A stretch of 64,000 nucleotides of DNA from Aurelia coerulea. Taxonomy: Eukaryota; Cnidaria; Scyphozoa; Semaeostomeae; Ulmaridae. Every line of letters starts with the position of its first letter. The stretch's first letter is position 1. The stretch is taken from the NCBI GenBank assembly GCA_039566865.1, contig CM076949.1:8905501-8969500 (forward strand), in the 5' to 3' direction. Both the position numbers and the translations under genes were made by a program. The notes beneath the pieces are model-generated. The model had not been told where the DNA came from. It searched no databases and saw only the letters and a program-made list of their open reading frames with translations. This document shows, one piece after another, positions 37,601 through 47,943 of this stretch.

Positions 37601-40600
37601 AATGCAGTCATTGGTTGAGTTCCATCAACTGTTTTCGCATTTCGCACGTGAAGTGAGGACTTTGAATGTCCGATAAGCTCAGATTTGCCAGGAACTAGAT
37701 CCTTTTTACAAAATGAGCAAAATGCTTTGTTCGGATGGTTTTTAGAAGTTGAAAGCCATCCCTTTGCCCAAGCCTCTTTTTCCCATTCTCTTCGATAACT
37801 TTGACTCCGAAACTTTTTCTCTGAATCTTTTGGCATCGTCAAATCATTGATGTTCTTCTTCGCTCACACAGTTGATGCAATGAATTGAAACGCAAGTGAA
37901 TGAAACCTGACTATGCTGAAACTGGTCAAATAGTAAAATTAAGGCCTGGCATGGTCTGACAACTATTTGTAAGAAAACAACAGGAAATAATACTTTGTAG
38001 CGGCTTCTTTATTAATTTTATCCTACATTCATCTAACACGCACGCATTCCATACACTTTATTGGCACCTATACGTAATACTTGGAAAAACATCCGTTCAA
38101 AATTCCAAATGACTTTGCAGGATATCATAAGTCATTCACAAGTATGTAGATATATAGCAGAAAGATGACTATGATAATAGCTCTCTTTAAAAACATAGTA
38201 TATTAGTCGTAGTATATTTCTGAATTATCTTGAAAAAAATAGTGTAGGTGAAAATGTGGATTTTGTAGGGGGAAATAGGTTATTCGTAGGGGAAACGTAG
38301 GGGAAAGTTTGTCATGGCCGTAGGGGAAAGTAGGGGGATTGAGCATGCGCTGTAGGGGAAACCGGCAACCTCTGCGTGGCAGCCCTGGCTCGTGTGTCAG
38401 TTTTCAAAATGGACGCAGAGAAGTTGGATGTTCAAGACGAGAGAAAACAAAATTCAAAGCTCAAATTCAGAACGGTAGGAAGAAAAAAGCAGAATTGTTT
38501 CTTGGTTGAAGGAAAGAGGAGGCTCAAAGAGCAGGGAGTGATGTTTTGCCAACGGTATCAGTTGTGGTAGAAGATCCTGGTGTACAAACAGAGGAAAACC
38601 TGTGTGCCAACAAAAACAGAAATGGGCCTAGGCCCTCAGACTCGGAAGATGACATTGATTAATCAGCTGACTTGTCTTCTAGCATACCAGAGAAGAAAAT
38701 AATGAATTCATCCCTCGAATCAGATGGTGGTGGCCCGATAACCAGACTAAAAAGCAGTGGAACTTGGTGTACAGAATACAACATCAGCAAGTCTCTTGGG
38801 TTCAAATGGATATGGGATTATTGATAAATCGTTCTAGCTGAAGTATTGAACACTGCTGCCATATGCAGAGCCTGCAAAGCAACAAATTTGAGATTGCATC
38901 TGAAAAATAGAAGGAGTGGTGGTCTGGCAGAGCATTTACATATGCAGTGCTCAAATTGCAACACAGAGACAAAGAGGCAAACTTTGACACAAGCAGAAAA
39001 CTCGCGGCCTCTGAGCGCGGAGATAGCTGTGGTGGGAGGCTCAGTTATGATGTAAACAAGAGGTCAAGCATGGCTTCATTTTCAATGGGGCACTCTGGAC
39101 TGGTGACGTTTTGTGGTATCATGAATTTGCCTAAACCAATTTCAAGACAAACAACAAAAGTATGAAAAAAATAGAAGATGCATCGGCCAATGTTGCAGAA
39201 AAACTGATGAATGACACAACCAAGCAACTGTTTGAAATAACAGCTGATGAAGAAATTGATCAAATTGAGTTGAATGAAAAAATAAAAGATAGTATTGTGA
39301 AGGTAGAATCAAGTGGAGCATCTAAAACATTTCATCGGTCAATCGTGAAGCATGGCTTGAAGTATATGATGATGGTGGAGATTGCCTCATGTCAAACGAT
39401 GAGCAGTTTCAACACTAGGGCCTCAGGCATTGCCCTAGTGATCCAGCTGTGTAATATTTTACCAGGCCATAATACTATGCTAGCCTTGCAAAAATTGGAT
39501 GATTCACAGATAAAGAATGCAGCAGTAAAAGTATCAGAAAAATACAAGAAAAGACGACGCGAATTGCGTGCATAAAGCATGAAGATCAAGGACAAAACCA
39601 AAGAGGCTTGTGTTTCTGGAGGATTTGGACTGACATCAGTACCAGAAATTGTCAAGAAGATTGAACAAATCAGACAAAATCAAAGGGAAAAGGCCAGCGA
39701 AAAGGCAAGAAGAAAGAGCCGGACTTTGGAGTGCAATCTGCAAAGAAAAGAAAGGTGCCAGAAATTCAGGAACTAGCAGATGATGAGCCATCAGTAGTAT
39801 TTGTAATGCCATTGGAATATAACCTTGATTTTTAGTTTGAGTATGTGATTTAAGAGTCTGGGCTGGACTGTTTTAAGCCATGTTTTTGAGAAAATGAGCA
39901 CAGAACCTGTTCCTATTGATGAAAATATTTTGCAAAAGTTTAGACGCTGTTTTCTCAAAACTGTTTTCCGGGCATGCAGGCTACTTGTGGCAAAGATAAA
40001 AAATGTTCTGGGTGGGGTAGAGAAACAAAACTTGGCAGGAATATGTATTTTTTGATGCTGAATGCAATGACTGAGTCAGATTTTTCATTAAGTCACTATA
40101 AAAGGACCTACCTCAGAAAAACAGTTTTTTTTAGCCTGAAACCTATTCTAAGTGGTCATTTGCAAATCTATCCATTTATTGCATAGAGCTATGTATCACA
40201 CACATTCCCTGAAAAAATGAAATGATTATCTTCTATAGTTTCTTAGTTAGCCTTGCCACAAGTTTACATGCCCGCGCCCATTTTTTCCAGTTTCCATGGT
40301 AACCATGAGGCCGCACCCAAAAACGTTACCAAATTTTAGCCTTCCATGATTATTAGTGTAAGTTCTGAAGATTTCCTTAATACTTGTATCACCATTCATG
40401 AGTTGTAGCCTAAAATCGTTTTTGAAGGTTTCATGGTTGACATCTACCTTAAGGTAAATGTTTACTCAAGAGACATTACGTTCCCGGGGGGGGGGGGGGT
40501 ACTTCACTGTCGGGTCAGAAGGGGATGTGCGCCAGTTTTGGGTAATTTTTGGCCTAAAAATTCTGGGAATGGGGCATACTTTACTGGAAATTTTGTGTGA

Positions 40601-43600
40601 TTGGGGTATACTTTCACTTGAAAATTTCTGGGATTGGGGGTTAACTGTTATACTAAAAATTCTGGTAATGGGTGTTGAATGTCCCCATTGATTCAGAACA
40701 GATTTGTTCCGCTTGTAACCAATAACCATAACTGAGACGAAATCCGTTCTTTTGCCTTGAAATTTGAGTGCCACTTAATGTTGAATAGACCTTTCCCCTG
40801 ATTACGTCACACACCTATGAGCGCGCAGTGCATGCTGGGAATTGTATTTAACACGCGATCAGCTGTTTGTGTTTTTCTATGGTGATCGTACGGAGTTCTA
40901 CTTTTATCTCGATATATGCAGCGAATATTCAACGAAATTATTGAAAATCTTTCAACTTTAGCCGACCAGCACATCCCTAGTTCTTTTCAAAACTCTTGCA
41001 CGGGAACTGGTACTTCAGAACGAGGAGAACATGAACTTTCGTCCCAGAATAGCGGTGAGAATCAGGTGTGGCCTAAAGTGTCTGGAATGGAAGGAAGTAA
41101 ACAGAAACCGGTGGTTGGAGGGATCACTTGCTGTGTGCTAGCGTGTTTCAGCAATAGTCAGAGAGACAAAGAGCTATCATTTACACCATTCTGAATGGCA
41201 AAAAGCAAGGAAAAGCAAGAACTCAGAGAAAGATGGCTGCATATGATTTCTCGGCAGATTTCTCCAACTGTTGATCAGAAGGCGCTGCTCTGGTGACTCT
41301 TTGGACAGGTTCATATTTTGAAGCAACGATATTGCAAGATCCTGCCCATCCAGTGACCTGTTCCTTGCTTTTGAAGTAGGCCTTCCTTTCGTCTCCTTTT
41401 TCCCCCTCATTTTTTGGAAAAATTGTTGGATTCATGCAGGTCTTTCGACCCCCAGTGAAATGTTTTGAGCATATCCCCTGTGTCCTGGACCTGGAGTGAA
41501 ATTCTGCTGAGAAATCATATGCAGCCATCTCTTTCTGAGTTCTTGCTTTTCCTTGCTTTTTGCCCTTCAGAATGGTGTAAATGATAGCTCTTTGTCTCTC
41601 TGACTATTGCTGAAACACGCTAGTACACAGCAAGTGATTCCTCCAACCACCGGTCTCTGTTTACTTCCTTCCATCCATTCCAGACACTTAAGGCCGCATC
41701 GGATTCTAACCGCTATTCTGGGACGAATCTTTATTTTCTCCTCGTTCTGAAGCACCAGTTCCCGTGCAAGAGTTTTGAAAAGAACTAAGGATGTGCTGGT
41801 CGGCTAAAGTTGAAAGATTCTCGACAATTTCGCTGAATATTCGCTGTATATATCGAGATAAAAGTAGAACTCCGTACGATCACCATAGAAAAACACAAAC
41901 AGCTGATCGCGTGTTAAATACAACTCCCAGAATGCGCTGCGCGCTCACAGGTGTCGGACGTAATCAGGGGAAAGGTCTATTGTTCTTTGTTACTCCTTCA
42001 AAATTCTGGGATTGGTATTAATATCTGACCTATATTCTGGGATAGGGTATCATTTTTTGACCAAAACTCTGGGATTGGGTCATAACAGAAGTTCTGGCGC
42101 CGCACACACCCGTAGGAATTTATAGTGAAGTACCCCCCTCCCCCGGGATTACGTAGCCGTTGTCTCTAACTCGATAGGATTAAACAAAATGGATTGAAGG
42201 CTACCAAATTGGCACACTTCTCCCAAGAAAGTGATGCCGAAAACATGTACTAATACTTTAAAATCGATAGATCAGCATCGTTTTGAAAGCATGGATTGAG
42301 AAATGTTCTCTTTTCGTCGTTTTCAAGTGTTCACACGATGCTGTTTTCAAAAAATGCCGATAAGAGCTCCGTTCTGAAAATCTACCATCTGCCAGCAAAA
42401 TTGTACCATTTTTGGGTGAATGAGAGAACGATGCATCAAATTTTTCCCTGTTCCTCACCTCCCAGACCCGGGGCTGAAAGTTGAGATCCCACCTTCCGAT
42501 AGAATAGCAGCTACGATGCTCCTGCCGAAGCTTTGATTACAGAATTAAAATGGCCAACTGTGAGGGATATGATCAGAAGTGAGACTGCAACAACTGTATA
42601 TAAATCTGTTAATAGTCTCGCACCTGATTATCTCTCGCATTTATTTGTTAGAAATTCTGATCGCAATATTATCAACCTTAGAAATGCCGAAACTGACTTG
42701 CTAGTTCCATTCATGAGAACTAGTAATGGACAGAAAGAGTTCGCATTTCGTGGAGCAAAAATCTGGAATGATCTCAGCCGCGAGGCCAAGCAAGCTCCCT
42801 CTTTTTCTTCTTTTAAGAACAAGATAAAGGGTCGGTTGTAAATTTATTGTAAATAGTTGTAGATGAATTATTTATGATTGTAATTAGTTTCCTTTTACCG
42901 TTATTAATCTTAGTAGTTTTTTTGATTTGTAAAGTTTTTGATACGGCCCCCTGAAAATCAGTCATACTGACTGACGGGGCTACCGTGCATAAATAATTTT
43001 AAAATGAAATGAAAAATGAAAAATAGAATCCCATTGCTCTTTCGTTTCGCGTTTTTATGACAAACGTAGCACCCTCGCTCGGTAGTGAGATCTTGCCTCA
43101 CAGGAGGTGGAATCTCACCTGGGTGAGGAGTAATTTTACCATATAAACGAAACACCACCGGTATGGTGAGGTGATATTTGTATACATTTTTATACGAGGG
43201 TTCGATTGAGGGGCTTTAGGGCTTCTATTCGTTTTGTGCACATTCGAAAATTCTACAAAATTTATCAAAATATCGTTCGATTCAGATTATTTGTTAGAAT
43301 AGCTAAATTCGCCTCTCAGCCCCGGGGCTAACAGGTGAGGTAAAATATCTCAAATGAAAAGTCGCTGAGATTTATCTCGAGCCTGTCAGCCCCGGGTCTA
43401 GGAGGTGCGGTGTTTTTCCTCATATGAATCAAATCAAATCAAATCAAATCAAATCAAATCAAATCAAATCAAATCAAATCAAATCAAATCAAATCAAATC
43501 AAATCAAATCAAATCAAATCAAATAATCAAATCAAATAATCAAATCAAATCAAATCAAATCAAACCCCGGAGGGGTCACTTCAATAGGCGGATGACGGGG

Positions 43601-46600
43601 GTGTGCCATTTTCGATTGTAAAATCATACCCTAAAAATTATGAATTTCTCAAAAACCATACCCCAAAAATTTACGGGCCTTTGAAAAAAGATGCCCTAAA
43701 ATTGTGACCAAAATTTGAAATTCTAAGCAAGTACCTGAAATCAGATTAAATTCAATGCCCTCAAGCGTTTTTTTTTCCAAAATGACACCCTAAAATGTAT
43801 GTTCAATTGTGATGTTACCAAAAATGACACCCTAAAATTTATTTTCAGCCTGAAAATAGGTACCCCAAAAAATGGCACATCCCGTACTGGTACATATGGT
43901 AATGACCCCCCCCCCCCCACTGTCAATTGTTTTCCAAACCACTGTCAATTGTTTTCCAAGTCTTAAAATTATATTGGTTTTGTTGCTGTTTCATTGCGAT
44001 CTCAATCCCGGTTCTACCTCTAACATTAACGATACAGTTTCTTGCAGTGTACTCTATGGAAACACAGTCATGTTTTTTGCCTCTGTTCGCCCGTGCTCAT
44101 CATGTTGTGAAGACAGTATTCTATACAGCAGTTGAACTCCTCAAGCGAATTCCGTTCGGTGTCGTTTGTCTCTTTCGACACAAGCATTACGCTATACAGA
44201 AACTTCTTTTGCCTATGCCTATTTTTATATTGGTTGCATGACATGCTTTACGCTTCACACTCAGTGGTCAGTTTTTAGGACCATTCTGCTCAGCGGTGAC
44301 GTTGAAACGAACCCCGGCCCTGAAACACTTGATTATTGTACTTGGAATTTAAATAGCATTTCTGCACATGATTTTTTACGAGTGTCCCTTATTGAAGCAT
44401 ACAATGCGGTTTATAACTACGACCTGATTGGTATTGTTGAAACCCATCTTGATAGCACTATCGACAAAGATAGGCTAGCACTAGATGGTTATACCTTTTT
44501 AAAAAGTAACCATCCGCAAAATATCAAAAGGGGTGGTGTTGGGCTATATGTCAAAGAATCTCTTCCTTCAAGAAATCGTTCTGATCTTGTGACTCTCCCT
44601 GAATGCGTTGTGTGTGAAATCCAATTAAACAGGAAAAAATACTTTTTTGTTGTAATTTATAGGAGTCCAAGTCAAGACCAGAGTGATTTTGATAACTTCA
44701 CAATGAACTTTGAGTTGTTGCTATCAAAGCTGCATTCTGAAAATCCTTTTTGCATTGTTATCACTGGCGATTTCAACTGTCGCTCAGCTCAGTGGTGGGC
44801 AAATGATGTCGAAAATAATGAGGGAAAGCTTTTTGAGCCATTAACAGCAGATCTTGGGCTTCATCAGTTGATTTCAGAACCAACTCATTTGATGGGTGAT
44901 TCTAAATCTTGCATTGATTTACTTTTTACTGACCAGCCTAACCTCGTTATAGACTCTGGTGTCCATGCTTCATTGCATCAGCAGTGTCATCATCAAATTG
45001 TTTATGGAAAGTTATCTGTTTCAAGCATAGCACTGCCTCCTTACAAACGACGGATTTGGTATTATGATAAGGCAGATTTTGTAGCCATTATGAAGAGCAT
45101 TGAAATGTTTCGTTGGTATGAACAACTTGACAAAATGACATGTCCTAATGAACAGGTTAAATTACTAAACGAGGTTCTTTTGAATATTTACTCTAATTTC
45201 ATACCAAACGAAACTAAAACGATTAGGCCGCGCAAAGCACCTTGGATAACGAAAAATATCAAAAATTTTTTAAGGAACAAAAATCGTGCTTATAAAAACT
45301 TTGTCAGGAGAGGTCAGCCAGACGACAAGCTTGAGGGTATACAAAAAATGGTATCTGAAGGTTCGAAATTGGTCGAGGATGCTAAACGAAATTACTTTCT
45401 AAAAGTAGGGAAAGATTTGGCTAATCCTGAGACTTGCAGCAAAACATATTGGTCTTTGATCAATACTGTTTTGAACAAGGCAAAAATTCCCATAATACCA
45501 CCTATTTTAGAGAATGGAATATTTATAACGGATTTTACTGAAAAGGCACAGTTGTTCAATGATTATTTTATACTCCAGTGTACCACAATTGGCACAGACA
45601 GTGAAATTCCAGGAGATAGCCCAGTAATTGCAACTCTGATAAATGATGTTATCATCTCTGAGGATAGGATACTAAATATCATAAGATCACTTAATCCCAA
45701 TAAGGCACATGGCTGGGATGATATATCTGTAAGAATGATAAAATTAAGTGATGCTGCATTAGTCATTCCATTAAAGATAATATTCACAAACTGTTTGAGG
45801 AGTGGTTCATTTCCCAAAATGTGGAAATATGCTAATGTAGTCCCAGTTCATAAGAAAAATGAGAAAAATGTGAAAGGTAACTACCGTCCTATTTCTCTTC
45901 TTCCAATTTTTGGGAAAATATTTGAGAAAATCATTTATGATTCGTTATACTCACATCTCGTGTCGTGTGACCTACTAAATCCGAATCAATCAGGTTTTCG
46001 TCCCGGTGACTCAACAATCAATCAGCTAATCTCAATAACACATGCGATTTATAAGGCCTTCGACTGTAATCCTCCTCTTGATGTTTGTTCTGTATATCTT
46101 GATATCTCTAAAGCATTTGACAGGGTATGGCATGATGGTCTAATCTATAAATTAAAACGCTGTGGTGTGTCAGGAAAACTTCTCTCTCTTGTCAAAAGTT
46201 TTCTAAAAGATCGAAAACAGCGTACTGTTCTGAATGGGCAGTGTTCTACCTGGGGAGATATTTCTGCTGGTGTGCCCCAGGGCTCTATTTTGGGTCCTTT
46301 ATTCTTTCTTGTGTATATAAATGATCTAACTAGAGATCTAAAGTGCAATGTAAAGCTATTTGCTGATGATACGTCGTTGTTCACAGTAGTAAAGGATCCC
46401 AATACAGCTGCGAATGACATGAACCATGATCTGGAGTTGATAAGACAGTGGGCTCACGACTGGAAAATGTCATTTAATCCTGATCCTCAAAAGCAAGCTG
46501 TTGAATTGACATTTTCAAGGAAAAAAATCGAAATTGATCATCCAAACATTTTTTTTAATAACACACCGGTGAAGAAAGTAGATGAACATAAACACTTAGG

Positions 46601-47909
46601 AATTGTCCTTGACGCAAAATTGTCTTTTTCTGCTCATATTAAAGAAGCTATCTCTAAAACAAGAAAGGGTATAGGTATGTTGAAATATCTCTCCAGTTAT
46701 CTGCCCAGGCATACCTTAAATGAACTATACAAACTCTATGTGCGACCCCATCTAGACTATGGGGATGTGATTTACCACATTCCTGCAAAAATATGTGCAT
46801 TCAGTCAGAATATCATCTTGTCAAATATGATGGAAAAATTAGAATCTGTTCAGTACTCTGCTGCACTAGCTGTGACAAGAACATGGAGAGGGACATCGCG
46901 AGAGAAGCTATACACGGAGTTGGGCTGGGAATCACTAAACCTTCGAAGGTGGAGTTGACGCCTCAGCTTGTTTTACAAGTTTATGAAGGATTTAACACCT
47001 GCATATACCATGAGTCCAATTCCACCGTTTCAACAGTCCCAATACTCTCTTCGCAATCAGGATGTCGTTGGGCGAATAGGGGCAAGGACAGAAAAATTTC
47101 AGTCTGCCTTCTATCCTCACTGCTTATCTGAATGGAACAAACTTGATCCAGAAATTAGAACTGCACCAACTGTTGCTGTTTTTAAGTCAAAGCTGCTATC
47201 CATAATACGCCCTCCTGCAAAATCCGTTTTTGGTATTCATGACCCTAAAGGATTATCCTATATTACTCAACTAAGGGTTGGCCTAAGCACACTGAACTTT
47301 CACAAATTCAAGCACAATTTTAGGGATACAATAAATCCAATGTGCCCCACAAATGACGGTGTTGAGGATACTGAACACTTTTTGTTGCATTGCCCTTCTT
47401 TTGATGAGGAACGACGTGATCTTCTCGCTGGAGTCCTTTCGCTACTGAGACCATTTGGGTACATTAATCCTTCAAATAAGGTTCTTACGGAGCTCTTACT
47501 GTATGGTGATAAAGAACTTTCCAATGAAGTTAATAGAAATATATTACAATTAACTTTGCAGTATATCCATAAAACTGGTCGATTTGATTAAGATAATTCC
47601 AAACTTCATTACATGCCACCACCTTTCCCCGTTTAGTAGTAATTTACGAGTAGATTTTATGTAGTTGTTCTTTTTGTTCATGTCATTTATTTTCTTGTCT
47701 TATATTTTGACTAGTTTCTTCTTTTTTTATATTATATATCTATATGTTAATGGCCTCAGGGTAGACATTGCTTTTTTGCTCCTTGGGGTATCGTTGTAGT
47801 AGTATTGTAGGGTAATTATGTAAGTAGTGTAGGGTAGCTCATATTGTAAAGTAGTTCTGTAAGTAGTGTAGTGTAGCTCGTAAATATATTGTAACTTTTT
47901 ATTGGAATA

Positions 47910-47943
<34 letters not shown>

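Larger units (their letters stand above)
35633..38387 (-). mobile_element. complete hAT transposon with 8-bp target duplication
   Basis: The ends are CAAGGCTGCCACTC at 35633 and its inverse, reading CAGGGCTGCCACGC on the minus strand, at 38387 (12 of 14 matches). Perfect 8-bp duplications GCTCGTGT flank it (35625-35632 and 38388-38395). Both subterminal regions are crowded with GTAGGGGAAA motifs. Length 2755 bp, with one intact transposase gene. The precise duplication and intact gene suggest recent insertion. It landed about 14 bp upstream of the likely start codon of the Mutator-like element. Confidence 0.92.
35307..40452 (+). mobile_element. Mutator-like element split by a hAT insertion
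   Basis: Delimited by a 24-bp perfect inverted repeat (TTAAGGTAGATGTCAACC... at 35307-35330, inverse at 40429-40452). It carries the remains of a Mutator-like transposase at 38409-39776. Subtracting the hAT and its duplicated 8 bp leaves about 2.4 kb. No target duplication is visible next to these repeats, so the true ends may lie slightly further out. It lies in intron 3 of the glycosyltransferase gene, opposite strand. Confidence 0.65.
40483..42147. mobile_element. THAP-containing foldback element with 8-bp target duplication
   Basis: Ends CCCGGGGG (G-run) ...TACTTCACT at the left and AGTGAAGTACCCCC...CCCCGGG at the right. Flanks are ATTACGTT (40475-40482) and ATTACGTA (42148-42155), a 7-of-8 duplication. 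Inside, two arms of ~470 bp (about 40786-41263 and 41500-41980) are inverted copies of each other around a ~235-bp loop, and both carry THAP-like coding remnants. An 8-bp duplication and a THAP domain suggest a P-element-like origin, but no catalytic region remains. Confidence 0.75.
43919..47941 (+). mobile_element. near-intact CR1/L2-like LINE with 2A peptide and poly(A) tail
   Basis: Holds a leader region (a 19-bp ACTGTCAATTGTTTTCCAA direct repeat at its start), a long endonuclease/reverse transcriptase ORF (44238-47591), a ~320-bp 3'UTR and a 29-bp A tail at 47913-47941. The 3' end is secure. The 5' boundary is placed where the preceding element ends and is uncertain. It lies in intron 3 of the glycosyltransferase gene, on the opposite strand. 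Only one disabling change is seen. Confidence 0.8.

Noticed and set aside
42450..43412. A 960-bp element bounded by ACCTCCCAGACCCGGGGCTG and its inverse
   Set aside because: The inverted motifs are suggestive, but a third related copy lies inside and no target duplication was found, so it is listed only as a weak note.
43424..43621. Repetitive Asn-Gln-Ile-Lys-Ser open frame
   Set aside because: A direct by-product of the (AAATC)n microsatellite.
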